Shown: piece after piece, positions 1 to 8,926 of the stretch
Position numbering within the stretch: the first letter of the stretch is position 1
Layout: the number at the start of each line of letters is the position of its first letter
NCBI RefSeq assembly: GCF_005870085.1
Contig: NZ_SZNM01000004.1
Location: 62,001-126,000 of the forward strand
Direction: 5' to 3'
Source of the DNA: Aquibacillus sediminis
GTDB taxonomy: Bacteria > Bacillota > Bacilli > Bacillales > Amphibacillaceae
Length of the DNA stretch: 64,000 nucleotides
Program-made: the position numbers and the translations under genes
The notes under the pieces: generated by a model
Databases searched by the model: none
The model's input: only the letters and a program-made list of their open reading frames with translations
What the model was told of the DNA's origin: nothing

Positions 1-2
1 AA

Positions 3-2327
3 GCTGTTGCATTAAACCCTGATTATCCTGATGTAACAGAGATGGCTCGTGCCTTTTTTGAAAAGATACAAGCGGATGACCATGCAATAGAATTGGCCGT
101 AAAAGAGGCAGTTCGTACGGAACAAAAAGAATGGTTTGCAGTGCTTGAATCCTATGTCAACCAGGGGATTACCGCAACATGGGAACCACGAGCTTTTACA
201 GACGTGCTTACAACATTACAAACATTGAACCCGACTCGATTTGAAAGATTAGCGGTTGCTATGTGGAAGAGTTATCAACCAACGCCTTTTTATTTTTCCT
301 GGTTAGAAGAGATCAATCAGCATGCCTTTGATTTACCGAAAGGAAACGCTTATGCATGGAAGGAATTATCTTCCCAATACAAACAAGCTTATTTCCATTT
401 AATTGATGGTCGGTATTTGCTTAAAGATTTTACCTATATTATTCCGGAGCTTTTAGCTAATTGGTTACAACTAGCAACAACAATGGACCGAGCGATTGTG
501 TCCACAGCCATCTTGGCATGGAACGACATGTTCCCATCACAACTTCAAGCATCGTTAATAGAAGAAGCAGAGCACATGTTAGATGACGCTATCTCTTATC
601 CAACGATTATGGAAGATGGACTGAAACTATTTGAGTCAATTAAAAAGTGGGCAACGGCTAACGGGGTGCCAATTAGTGAACGTTTGCAGGCGATGGTTTA
701 TGAATTAATGGATTTAAATTATTATCATTTACTGATTGCAGGAACAGCGACGAGTAGTAAATCTTCGTTTGTCAACACGTTACTAAATCAAGAACTTTTA
801 GAAGGTCCAACATCCGCAACAGTGCTTTTCAAGGATAGCTCAACTACAGATATGAACGTGGTCACGGATAAAGAAAGTCTACCAATTGATGATTTTCATG
901 AATTTCAAGATTATGCGAAAAACCAGAAAAGCTTGATTCGGTGCCAACACCCATTTTCCTTTTTGAGAGACAATCAACTGGCACTAATTGAAACATCGGG
1001 CTTTGCCGGTCAAAGTCAACATGTGTTTGAATCTCTATATCTAGCTGATGGCGTGCTATTTGTGTTAAGTGCTGAATCCATTCTTACTGGTAAAGAGCTA
1101 GACATGGCAGTGAAAATAAAGGAACAAGCACCATCTATTCCAATTCACTTTTTATTAAGCAATGTTGATCGAATTGCCAGTAGCCAAGAGACGACTGAGT
1201 TAGTGGACAAAACGACAGATCGAATTGCTTCCTATTTTCCAAATGCAAAAGTATTTACTTTCTCAAAGAATGATCAGAGCAATCAACTTCTAGAGGAGTT
1301 GGCAACATTATTAAGATCCGTTCATGGAGAACACTTACAACAAGTGCGCACAACAAGTATGCTTCATTATATAAAAGAATCGATTACTTTCTTATTAGAA
1401 CAGCGTGTGGAATATGAACAATCGTTAATTGATACGATTGAGTGGAATGATGAGATGGTGACCAAGTTGCAAGGAACGATTTACCAACTTCGAGACATTG
1501 AAGAGGAAAAAACAAGAGAAATCAAGCAAGACTTTATGGATAGGAAAGAAGAAGTTAGACAAGAATTACTTGAAGCGATCCCACAAGTTTTACGGGATAG
1601 TGCCGACATTATTACGGAAGATAGTGATTTTGCATCGATCAATCGTTCGATAAATCAAGAGATGAATCATCGACTAACAACGTATATAAATGAAATGGTA
1701 TTACCGAATTTCCGAAACAGTATGCACCGTTGGATTGAAGATAGCCGACAGACATTAGGGGAAAGCAAAACCTTTTTACAAGAAATGAGTGAAAGTTTCC
1801 ACCAATTATATGGAGATGAAAACATCTTGTTACGCTGTGATGAGCGAATGTTTGCTGATTGGAATCGGGATGTCGATCGATTAACGTTAGGGACTGTACA
1901 ACTACCGGAAGTGAATGTTCTCATGCATTTTAATCCTTCACAATTTTTATTGCAAAGCGTTGGAAAACTAGCCGGTTCGATTAAACAGAATACCAACATG
2001 CTGAAACAAAAATATAAGCAGTATGTTAACAAAAAAGATTATCACCCTATTGCAGAATCTGTCGCGGACTCGTTTATGCACCAGTTTGAATTATTTGAAA
2101 ATGGGTTGGAACGTGACATTCATTTATTTTTTGCTGATTCGTTTGATTCGTTAGAACAATTGGTAGAAGAATCGCAGGAAGCAATTGGAAATTATCAAGA
2201 AGTGTTAGCCAATATGCATGAAAGTCCTGAGCTGTATCGTGATCCATTGACATTGTTTGAGTTAAATTTACGCCAGTATCAATGGATGGCACAAACAAAG
2301 GGCCGTGCTGTGAAATCTTCATCATGA
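3..2327 (+). CDS. Dynamin-like GTPase domain protein (5' end outside the window)
   Basis: The frame is open to the left edge of the window; the first Met (position 42) lies inside a sequence reading like the end of a helical or TPR repeat (LNPDYPDVTEMARAFFEKIQ), so the true N-terminus is missing. About 230 residues after that Met comes a P-loop-like GTATSSKSS, then ETSG near 317 (G3-like) and LLSNVD near 373 (G4-like), followed by a long charged helical region typical of dynamin-family stalks. The family remodels or tethers membranes using GTP. The usual Gly before Lys in the P-loop is Ser here, so nucleotide binding may be unusual. The gene ends at a strong hairpin. I am sure of the coding region and fairly sure of the dynamin-like class, but not of the cellular role. 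Confidence 0.75.
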   Translation, partial: AVALNPDYPDVTEMARAFFEKIQADDHAIELAVKEAVRTEQKEWFAVLESYVNQGITATWEPRAFTDVLTTLQTLNPTRFERLAVAMWKSYQPTPFYFSWLEEINQHAFDLPKGNAYAWKELSSQYKQAYFHLIDGRYLLKDFTYIIPELLANWLQLATTMDRAIVSTAILAWNDMFPSQLQASLIEEAEHMLDDAISYPTIMEDGLKLFESIKKWATANGVPISERLQAMVYELMDLNYYHLLIAGTATSSKSSFVNTLLNQELLEGPTSATVLFKDSSTTDMNVVTDKESLPIDDFHEFQDYAKNQKSLIRCQHPFSFLRDNQLALIETSGFAGQSQHVFESLYLADGVLFVLSAESILTGKELDMAVKIKEQAPSIPIHFLLSNVDRIASSQETTELVDKTTDRIASYFPNAKVFTFSKNDQSNQLLEELATLLRSVHGEHLQQVRTTSMLHYIKESITFLLEQRVEYEQSLIDTIEWNDEMVTKLQGTIYQLRDIEEEKTREIKQDFMDRKEEVRQELLEAIPQVLRDSADIITEDSDFASINRSINQEMNHRLTTYINEMVLPNFRNSMHRWIEDSRQTLGESKTFLQEMSESFHQLYGDENILLRCDERMFADWNRDVDRLTLGTVQLPEVNVLMHFNPSQFLLQSVGKLAGSIKQNTNMLKQKYKQYVNKKDYHPIAESVADSFMHQFELFENGLERDIHLFFADSFDSLEQLVEESQEAIGNYQEVLANMHESPELYRDPLTLFELNLRQYQWMAQTKGRAVKSSS

Positions 2328-2341
2328 TCGTAATCTTATTA

Positions 2342-2372
2342 AAACAAGGCTACCAAACAGGTAGCCTTGTTT
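2342..2372. terminator. Bidirectional hairpin terminator
   Basis: A perfect 13-bp stem (AAACAAGGCTACC / GGTAGCCTTGTTT) with a 5-nt loop sits between the dynamin-like gene and the convergent YczE-type pseudogene. A/T tracts flank both arms, so it can stop transcription from either side. Confidence 0.85.
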
Positions 2373-2381
2373 AGTAAATCT

Positions 2382-3202
2382 TTACGCTGTAAAGCCTTTT
2401 TCCATGTTCATATGTTTGCTAAATAATTGGTTAAATTGTTTGACCATATAGCCGACAAGAAATGCGGAAAGGAGTGTTCTTTCTCGTACACCTTCCACTG
2501 TATGAAAGGCAATAACTGAAAGGATGACCGCACTAAGTACTAAGCTCCAATCAAAGACTATTTTAACAATCCCAAACTCTTTCCTTAACTTCAGGGCAAT
2601 GACTTTGACTACCCCTTCGCCATCGATACATCGCATGAAGAAAAGTGTGCTTTATTTTTGAGGATCTTAATACTTACATTCGATATTTAAATTTGATTAT
2701 CTCCCAAAATTCTCAAAGCATAATGCCAGCGAAGGAAAAACACGGAGACTCCTATGGGAGGAATGGCCTAGGTGAGACCCCGCAGTGAGGGACGAACGAG
2801 GCTCATCAGCCACCCATGGAAAGCGTAGTGTATTTCCGTAGCGGTAATAATACCACTCATTATAGTAAGAATGGTAGGAATCTTGACAAAAGCAAAAATA
2901 AACATCCCTAAATCAGTAGACAGACCGAAAAAAGAACCGACGATGATCTGTAAATAATCAAATCGGCGAAAATCCTTTCTTAACAAAGCGTTTTGTATGA
3001 CTACCCACAATATAGCTAATCCAAGTGAGTTGCTCAAAGCTAAGTGGTGTTAATAAACTGACGACATAGGGTAAACTAGAAATGGGAGAGGTACCTAAAT
3101 CTGACTTTACGGTTAAGGCAATCCCTAACCCCATAAAAAAATAATCCAGTCAAAAAAATAAGGTAACGCTTTGTGGTTTCTGCAGTAATGATGATCATCT
3201 CT
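2382..3202 (-). pseudogene. YczE/YyaS/YitT-type membrane protein, decayed
   Basis: Read on the minus strand from about 3202, three frames in turn give recognisable pieces of one membrane protein of the YczE/YyaS/YitT (DUF6198-like) type. First RYLIFLTGLFFYG, then after a shift near 3140 GIALTVKSDLGTSPIS, then after a second shift near 3015 LQIIVGSFFGLSTDLGMFIF. The C-terminal part (GEGVVKVIALKLRKEFGIVK through EGVRERTLLSAFLVGYMVK) is intact at 2382-2636. Between the pieces (about 2637-2845) lie stop codons and a palindromic repeat. At least two frameshifts plus the repeat make this a relic. The family assignment rests on remembered family motifs. Confidence 0.7.
2726..2844. repeat. Palindromic Bacillaceae intergenic repeat, one copy
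   Basis: About 119 bp with imperfect terminal inverted ends (AGCGAAGGAAAAACAC at 2728-2743 against GTGTATTTCCGTAGCGG at 2828-2844). Inner short arms (CCTATGGG / CCCATGG; GTGAG / CTCAT) also pair. The signature 'GAGACCCCGCAG...GGAAAGCG' matches, from memory, an intergenic repeat widespread in Bacillaceae genomes. It sits within the decayed YczE-type gene, so it either inserted there or landed after decay. It contains no ORF. Confidence 0.6.
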
Positions 3203-3318
3203 TTCATCGATTTTTTAATAGCATAAGTATATCATATTTTTTGAAATAGATTAAATTTTCTAAAAATTATAATTCGGCCGCTTTATAATCATGTAGTATG
3301 AGAAGGAGTCGTTTAACA

Positions 3319-4266
3319 ATGGTGCAATCAGAAAAAATGCAAAACGTGATCAATCGTTTAGCTCGCAATAATCCAAACCTAGATTTTCAAACACCGGTTA
3401 CAATTGATGAAGATCTACAACGCTATTTGCAATTTTATGAGTTGGATCATGAGCAAGTCGACCTTTACTTTGGAAAAATAGAAAGGGATCAAACGGAGAT
3501 TACCGTTCAGACATTTGCTCCCAAACAGAGTAAAGGAACGGTTATATTGTTGCATGGCTACTTAGATCATGTTGGGAGCTTAAAACATATTATTCGGTAT
3601 TTAAATGATCATCACTATACGGTAGTTAGCTATGATTTACAAGGGCACGGGTTATCAGGAGGAGAAATTGCTTCGATTGACCAGTTTGCAGACTATGTCT
3701 CAACATTGGAATTTTTGATGGAAAAAGTAAAGCAGGAAATGCCAAGTCCTCTTTATGCGATCGGACACAGTACAGGTGGGGCGATTGTAGCTAATTATGT
3801 GTTAAAACATACGAACCATGCCTTTGAAAAAGTGATCTTGGTTGCCCCGGTCGTTCGGTCCAATTTTTGGTGGTTAACGAAGCTTGGTGTATTTCTGGTT
3901 CAAGCTTTTCCATTTATTCGCAAAGTAAAGCGTCAATTTCGACAAAACTCTTCCAATCGTGACTATTTGGATTGGGTACGGAACGATCCATTGCAACCTG
4001 AAAAAATTCCTCTAGATTGGACCAAAGCATTGATTGCTTGGAATAAAACAATGCAAACATTTCACCCTGTAGCAACTAAAACTTGTATCATTCAAGGAAC
4101 TGCTGATGATACAGTTGATTGGAAATATAATGTATCATTCTTAACGAAGAAATTTCCTGATTCAAAAGTTGTATATATTGAACAGGGTAGACATGCGTTA
4201 TTTAATGAATCAAAACCAATTCGGAATCAAGTATGTGGGTATATACATGAATTTCTAAATGAGTAA
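3319..4266 (+). CDS. Alpha/beta hydrolase (serine aminopeptidase S33 / lysophospholipase-like)
   Basis: A 315-residue soluble protein. It shows the classical alpha/beta-hydrolase layout: oxyanion region LLHGYLDHVG near residue 83, a Gly-rich strand YDLQGHGLSGG, the nucleophile elbow GHSTGG near 151, and a late acid/His part (GTADDTVDW and QGRHALFNE). These match the Hydrolase_4/monoacylglycerol-lipase group, which cleaves esters or lipids; the substrate cannot be told. I chose ATG 3319 rather than ATG 3298 because AGAAGGAG lies 10 nt upstream of 3319, while 3298 has no ribosome site. It stands alone; the next gene follows after about 115 bp. Confidence 0.85.
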   Translation: MVQSEKMQNVINRLARNNPNLDFQTPVTIDEDLQRYLQFYELDHEQVDLYFGKIERDQTEITVQTFAPKQSKGTVILLHGYLDHVGSLKHIIRYLNDHHYTVVSYDLQGHGLSGGEIASIDQFADYVSTLEFLMEKVKQEMPSPLYAIGHSTGGAIVANYVLKHTNHAFEKVILVAPVVRSNFWWLTKLGVFLVQAFPFIRKVKRQFRQNSSNRDYLDWVRNDPLQPEKIPLDWTKALIAWNKTMQTFHPVATKTCIIQGTADDTVDWKYNVSFLTKKFPDSKVVYIEQGRHALFNESKPIRNQVCGYIHEFLNE

Positions 4267-4382
4267 TCCTTTGACCGACGTGTATTTAATAGAAAACAGT
4301 TTCGATAAGGATTGATTATACATTCACTTTATGCGAACCTATATTGAAGGAGACGTAATGATTAGTAGGAGTGGCGAGTAGA

Positions 4383-4721
4383 ATGAAAAAAAGGACGATT
4401 GTGTATATCTTAACCATCATCGCTTTATTATTTGTTGGATTAAGTCAAATCTACATAAAAAAGCAGCAAGATCAAGCGTTAATAGATGATACATTATCCT
4501 ATTTAACAGAAAAAGGTTATGAGGTAAACTCTGAAATTGCCGATATCTCGGTTGTTGATGTCGGTGGTGAAGCTCGAGATGTACCTGCAACAGTTGTTAC
4601 ATTTACGGATGAGCCGAGTGTGACCTATTTTTATAGCTATAAGCAAGATTCAAATCAAGTGATGCAAGTAGATGTTGTAAATGAAGAAGGCAATCAAACG
4701 CCTAAACATCAAGAATTTTAA
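4383..4721 (+). CDS. DUF3139-like small membrane-anchored protein
   Basis: 112 residues. A basic start (MKKRTIVYILT) leads into one hydrophobic segment of about 20 residues, which is either a signal anchor or an uncleaved signal peptide. The rest is hydrophilic and would lie outside the membrane, with YLTEKGYEV and FTDEPSVTYFYSY, resembling DUF3139 proteins of Bacillus. No enzyme motifs are visible. ATG 4383 is preferred because AGGAG ends 10 nt before it; a GTG at 4371 would add four residues. The function is unknown. Alone between the hydrolase and the next small gene. Confidence 0.65.
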   Translation: MKKRTIVYILTIIALLFVGLSQIYIKKQQDQALIDDTLSYLTEKGYEVNSEIADISVVDVGGEARDVPATVVTFTDEPSVTYFYSYKQDSNQVMQVDVVNEEGNQTPKHQEF

Positions 4722-4845
4722 CAAACCTTAACGATCTAAACTCCTCTTTCTTAACTGTTTAGTACCGAACTTGAAGGCACACTTTGGGCGCATATCGAAT
4801 AGGATGTACTGTAACAACATAATGAAGGAGGGAGTTACTTCGATA

Positions 4846-5028
4846 ATGGGTGCCAGCGAAAGAGGTGTCTCCAAACTTTACCGGAAACTTGTTACCTCAA
4901 GTGATGTCAAAGCATTTTTGATTTTTGAAAAATGTGATGAATCAACCAAACAAATACTTAAAGAAAAATTAGCGAAAGCAAACTCCACCAATGCACAAGA
5001 CATATTAAAAAAAATACAAAATGTATAA
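4846..5028 (+). CDS. Small hypothetical protein
   Basis: 60 residues from ATG 4846, with an AAGGAGG about 14 nt upstream, which is rather far; the frame is also open upstream to 4771. The protein is Lys-rich and probably helical (EKCDESTKQILKEKLAKAN), with no membrane segment or known motif. A strong terminator follows immediately after the stop, which supports it being a real transcribed gene. I do not recognise the family. Confidence 0.55.
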   Translation: MGASERGVSKLYRKLVTSSDVKAFLIFEKCDESTKQILKEKLAKANSTNAQDILKKIQNV

Positions 5029-5053
5029 GACGGCCGCTATGACCGTCTTTTTT
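5029..5053 (+). terminator. Rho-independent terminator
   Basis: Stem GACGG / CCGTC (5029-5033 and 5043-5047) is followed by a run of T. It starts directly after the stop codon of the small gene ending at 5028. Confidence 0.75.
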
Positions 5054-5110
5054 CTTCAAATAAATGGACATGCCCCTTTGTGCGCATGTCATTCAAGGGG
5101 AGCGATTTAA

Positions 5111-6031
5111 GTGAGGATTGTGATTGCTGGTGGTTCTGGTTTTATTGGTAGAGAACTGTCGGATTATTTACTGAATCAAGGGCATGACGTGGTGGTTTTG
5201 ACACGAAAACAGAGGCAAGCATCAAGGGAAGGTGTTACCTATGTACGATGGTTACAGCAAGATGCTGTGCCGGAGAAGCAACTTGGTCAGGTGGATGTGT
5301 TTATTAACTTGTCAGGAGTTTCGATTAATAAAGGGAGATGGACGGCTAAACATCAGAAGCAAATCTATCAAAGTCGGATGGAAGCGACCGATGAATTGAT
5401 TCGATTAATACGTGCAATGCCTAATAAACCATCTGTCTTCATTAATGCGAGTGCAATTGGTGTTTATCCTGCATCTCATGAAATGGTTTATACTGAGTCT
5501 TCGAAGCAAGTAGCAAAGGATTTTCTTGGTAAAACAGTAGTAGATTGGGAACAAAAAGCAAACAGCTTACAAGCAGATGGTATCCATGTTGCCTTGATGC
5601 GGTTTGGTGTGGTATTAGGACAAGAAGATGGCGCCCTACCATTAATGGCGTTACCTTATAAACTGTTTGTTGGTGGTACGGTTGGTTCGGGGAAACAGTG
5701 GGTATCTTGGATTCATGTGACAGATGTTGTGCGTGCGATTACATTTGCTATTGAAACAGATGAATTACAAGGACCTGTTAATCTGACCGCGCCAACTCCA
5801 GTAACAATGGAGACGTTCGGAAAAACCATAGCTAATGTTTTACATCGCCCTCACTGGTTTCCAGCTCCTGCTTTGGCAATGAAGCTAGCACTTGGACAAA
5901 AAAGTAAACTAGTACTAGAAGGTCAACACGTATTACCAGTTAAATTGCAGCAAGCAGGATTTGAATTTTTATTTCCTAGTCTCGAACAAGCTCTATCTAA
6001 TCTATTTCAAAACAACAAAAAAAGTAGGTGA
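5111..6031 (+). CDS. TIGR01777-type NAD(P)-dependent epimerase (YfhF-like)
   Basis: 306 residues. The N-terminal Rossmann motif GGSGFIG (residues 7-13) and the length fit the SDR39U1/TIGR01777 group, of which B. subtilis YfhF is a member. The family has a NAD(P)-binding fold plus a C-terminal DUF1731-type segment (visible here around HRPHWFPAPALAMKLALG). The substrate of the group is not established. The GTG start at 5111 has AAGGGGA about 9 nt upstream. The KynB-like cyclase starts 6 bp downstream, so the two genes very likely share an mRNA. Confidence 0.85.
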   Translation: MRIVIAGGSGFIGRELSDYLLNQGHDVVVLTRKQRQASREGVTYVRWLQQDAVPEKQLGQVDVFINLSGVSINKGRWTAKHQKQIYQSRMEATDELIRLIRAMPNKPSVFINASAIGVYPASHEMVYTESSKQVAKDFLGKTVVDWEQKANSLQADGIHVALMRFGVVLGQEDGALPLMALPYKLFVGGTVGSGKQWVSWIHVTDVVRAITFAIETDELQGPVNLTAPTPVTMETFGKTIANVLHRPHWFPAPALAMKLALGQKSKLVLEGQHVLPVKLQQAGFEFLFPSLEQALSNLFQNNKKSR

Positions 6032-6037
6032 TCATAC

Positions 6038-6670
6038 ATGCAACAGAACAGGTGGATCGATATCACCATGCCTCTTACCAATGATATGGGCGTATGGCCT
6101 GGTGATACTTCTTTTACATATCAATTAACGTATAGTTATCAACATAATGGACTCGCAAATGTTGGGGAGTTCACAACAAGTGTTCATGCTGGAACCCATC
6201 TTGATGCCCCGTACCATTATGATCCGAATGGCACAACGATTGATCAAATGGATGTATCTTTGTTTATTGGTCCAGCTCTCGTAGTCGATGTACGAGGGCA
6301 TAAAACGATTGGACGAAGTGAGCTCGAAACATTTGATCTTGATGGCGTAACTCGTTTGTTATTACGTTCCTTTGACCGTGTTGACCAGCAATTTCCTGAG
6401 TGGTATCCCGTTTTAAGGGAAGATATAGGTCCCTTTTTACAAGAGAAGGGTATCCATTTAATTGGTACGGATTGTCCGTCAGTTGATCCCGTAGAAAGTG
6501 AGTCATTAAGTGCCCATCATTCTTTACATCATCATGGTATTTATATTATGGAAAATTTGATACTAAAAGATGTGGAGGCGGGCAACTACCAGTTGATTGC
6601 TTTGCCATTATCAATTGCTGGTGGGGATGCTAGTCCTGTTCGAGCAGTGCTTAAAAAGACTGACGAATAG
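6038..6670 (+). CDS. Cyclase family protein, kynurenine formamidase (KynB)-like
   Basis: 210 residues of the cyclase/arylformamidase family. The metal-binding signature HAGTHLDAP near residue 49 and the later DCPSVDP...HHSLHHHGIYIMEN stretch are the hallmark regions of KynB, which hydrolyses N-formylkynurenine in tryptophan breakdown. No other kynurenine genes are near, so the physiological substrate may differ. It follows the epimerase gene by 6 bp with RBS GTAGGTGAT, and the small membrane gene follows closely. Family certain, exact reaction uncertain. Confidence 0.8.
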   Translation: MQQNRWIDITMPLTNDMGVWPGDTSFTYQLTYSYQHNGLANVGEFTTSVHAGTHLDAPYHYDPNGTTIDQMDVSLFIGPALVVDVRGHKTIGRSELETFDLDGVTRLLLRSFDRVDQQFPEWYPVLREDIGPFLQEKGIHLIGTDCPSVDPVESESLSAHHSLHHHGIYIMENLILKDVEAGNYQLIALPLSIAGGDASPVRAVLKKTDE

Positions 6671-6714
6671 CTCACTTGGGAGTAACTGGCGAGCAAATGA
6701 GAGGAGTTGATGGT

Positions 6715-6999
6715 TTGAGTTCGGTAAGAAAGATTATTTTTTACTTAGGAAACATCTTAATTGGAGTACTATCCTTTTATGCATATATTTATTTATGGGT
6801 ATTGATAAGTTGGGGGGAACCATTTCGGTTTCAATGGTTAGAAGCATTGATTACGATCGCATTTACTAGTCTTATATATAGTGGGTTTAACTTCATCCTT
6901 CTAAAAAACAACCCAAAAGCAAAACAAAAATGGTGGACTGGTGGGATCTTAGTTTTATTAACGTATGTCGTTATAGTGCTCATTGTTGAGTTATCATGA
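6715..6999 (+). CDS. Small three-segment membrane protein
   Basis: About 94 residues from TTG 6715, chosen because AGAGGAG lies 8 nt upstream; in-frame ATG 6697 and TTG 6676 would lengthen it. Three hydrophobic stretches are visible (IIFYLGNILIGVLSFYAYIY, an ALITIAFTSLIYSGF segment, and GGILVLLTYVVIVLIVEL), with a basic loop KNNPKAKQKW between the second and third. No family recognised. It lies 44 bp after the KynB-like gene and may be in the same transcript. Nothing was found in the 230 bp that follow. Confidence 0.6.
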   Translation: MSSVRKIIFYLGNILIGVLSFYAYIYLWVLISWGEPFRFQWLEALITIAFTSLIYSGFNFILLKNNPKAKQKWWTGGILVLLTYVVIVLIVELS

Positions 7000-7228
7000 G
7001 TTTGCACCAGTTACGATTGTGTTCAACACCACATCCTATGGCTTTTAATCATTGACAATTCTTCCGTTCTATGGATGTACTTACTTTAACAATCAATCGA
7101 AAGGATGACACAACTCAATCAAGTAGGCTGTAGAGAGTAAGAAAATAATAGTTATTCCATTTTCTGTAACTTTTTTCATCTGTTTTCGTCAAGTTTAATG
7201 ACTGATGAAGCAGAAAGGGATGACCGAT

Positions 7229-7828
7229 ATGAAAATAATTTGGTATGTTATCATTGCCCTAGCTATTCTTTTAGCAGGCTGTGGAAGCAATGAAATGACA
7301 ACGAACGAAAACACGGAAACCGATGACTATGAAGAACAAGGACAACAAACGGATACGACCAACGAAGAAGAATCAGATTTGCAAAAGAACAAGCTTATGG
7401 AGATGGAGATTGAGGGGACAAAGGAAGAGATAAAAGTTCATCTTCATCATCATGACGAGTTAGAATTTTCAACCTATGTACCAGAAGACATGCTTGTGGA
7501 ATCCGATCCAACATCCTTTATCGCATATACGAATTTTGCGGACCAGCCAAACCGAAAAGCTCGATTGTTTATCACGAAACAGGACAAACAAACAATCATG
7601 GATGATCTAAAAGCAGAAGGATTCACCGTTACGGAACTTGATTCAAATAGCTATGATTTTTCTGAAGAGGAGTTACAAGTGAGTAAAGATGGTTTTACTG
7701 GACGTTTCATTAGATTTTCAAAAAATAATGATAGTTACTCGATCGGCTATTATTATCCTAGTGAATATGCGGATGGTTTTAGTGCTCGAGCGGCTGTCAT
7801 CATCGATGAAATCGTGTGGCATCATTAA
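7229..7828 (+). CDS. Lipoprotein of unknown function
   Basis: 199 residues. A short basic N-terminus and hydrophobic core end in the lipobox LLAGC, so the protein should be lipid-anchored on the outer face of the membrane. A Glu/Thr/Asn-rich linker follows (about residues 20-55), then a mixed domain with HLHHHDE and a C-terminal part (GRFIRFSKNNDSYSIGYYYP) without a family I recognise. I chose ATG 7229 because AAAGGGA precedes it and it places the signal sequence at the terminus; ATG 7205 would put eight extra residues in front. Confidence 0.7.
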   Translation: MKIIWYVIIALAILLAGCGSNEMTTNENTETDDYEEQGQQTDTTNEEESDLQKNKLMEMEIEGTKEEIKVHLHHHDELEFSTYVPEDMLVESDPTSFIAYTNFADQPNRKARLFITKQDKQTIMDDLKAEGFTVTELDSNSYDFSEEELQVSKDGFTGRFIRFSKNNDSYSIGYYYPSEYADGFSARAAVIIDEIVWHH

Positions 7829-7934
7829 ACTATGTACTGTAGGTGATTTTTTATTTGGGCTTGGTATTCCACTTACACTTTAAAGTTGTAGGCATATGAT
7901 AGGTCTATAGGAAACTAGAAAGGAAGGATTTATC

Positions 7935-8843
7935 ATGTACTACGATCCAAATATGTATCAACAACCTTATTATGCCGGGCAATCCATGTATCCACCACCA
8001 TTTATACCAAGAGGTGGGCATGACACTACGCAACAATTAATCGAAGAACTTTTGATTGGATTACAGCATCAAGCATCTGCGTTTGACTCTTATAGTAGAT
8101 TAGTAGCAATAGCCCCAAATGAAGAACATCAGGAAGAATTAAAAACAACGTTACAAGATAAGCAATTACACTTACAACAATTAACAGAAGCGTATATAAC
8201 ACTGACAGGACGTCAACCTGTCTATCAATATGAACAACGAGCATACCAAACGTATAAACAAGGATTGCAAGATGTATGTAAACTAGAACAAGAGATGAAT
8301 GAAGTCTATCAAAATCATTGCATGCGTTCCCAATACCCGATGGTTCGAGATATATTTTTACAAATAACAGACAAAGCTAATGAGCATATGACACGAGCCG
8401 AAAAGTTAAATCAAGATGTTCTAGAATTAACAGATTATGGGAAACAACCATTTGTAGTTAATATAGAAAAAGCAACTAAACAGAATAAAAACTTTCGTAC
8501 GGCACTATGGACAGGAGATCATTTACAAGTAACCTTGATGAGCATTGGTGTAGGGGAGGACATTGGCTTAGAATTACATTCTGATGTAGATCAATTCTTA
8601 AGAATTGAACAAGGAAAAGGGAAAGTGCAGATGGGAGATCAACAAGATCAATTAGATTTTGAAAAACATGTAGAAGATGATGATGCGATTATGGTACCTG
8701 CAGGTAAATGGCATAATTTAACCAATGTAGGTGATGTTCCGTTAAAACTGTACTCCATTTATGCGCCACCTGAACATCCATTTGGAACGGTTCATGAAAC
8801 TAAAGAGATTGCGATGGAGGCGGAAGAACATCACGACCATTAA
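7935..8843 (+). CDS. Ferritin-like helical domain fused to a cupin domain
   Basis: 302 residues, a two-domain protein. After a Tyr/Pro-rich leader (MYYDPNMYQQPYY) come long amphipathic helices (about residues 35-165) with Glu and His spaced as in rubrerythrin/DUF2383-type four-helix proteins. Residues about 175-290 form a cupin: ELHSDVDQFLRIEQGKGKV and MVPAGKWHNLTN give the two metal-binding half-motifs. Cupin proteins of this kind with Tyr/Pro-rich starts occur among Bacillus spore-associated proteins, but a coat role here is inference. The gene has its own RBS (AAAGGAAGG) and a strong terminator, so it is probably monocistronic. Confidence 0.7.
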   Translation: MYYDPNMYQQPYYAGQSMYPPPFIPRGGHDTTQQLIEELLIGLQHQASAFDSYSRLVAIAPNEEHQEELKTTLQDKQLHLQQLTEAYITLTGRQPVYQYEQRAYQTYKQGLQDVCKLEQEMNEVYQNHCMRSQYPMVRDIFLQITDKANEHMTRAEKLNQDVLELTDYGKQPFVVNIEKATKQNKNFRTALWTGDHLQVTLMSIGVGEDIGLELHSDVDQFLRIEQGKGKVQMGDQQDQLDFEKHVEDDDAIMVPAGKWHNLTNVGDVPLKLYSIYAPPEHPFGTVHETKEIAMEAEEHHDH

Positions 8844-8844
8844 G

Positions 8845-8895
8845 TAAGAAAAGCATGTTAGTGGCATTGAGCCATATAACATGCTTTTCTTATTA
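8845..8895 (+). terminator. Rho-independent terminator
   Basis: A perfect 16-bp stem (TAAGAAAAGCATGTTA / TAACATGCTTTTCTTA) immediately follows the cupin-fusion gene. Confidence 0.8.
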
Positions 8896-8926
8896 AGGGG
8901 TATCCCGTAAAATTTTTCTTGTTAGT

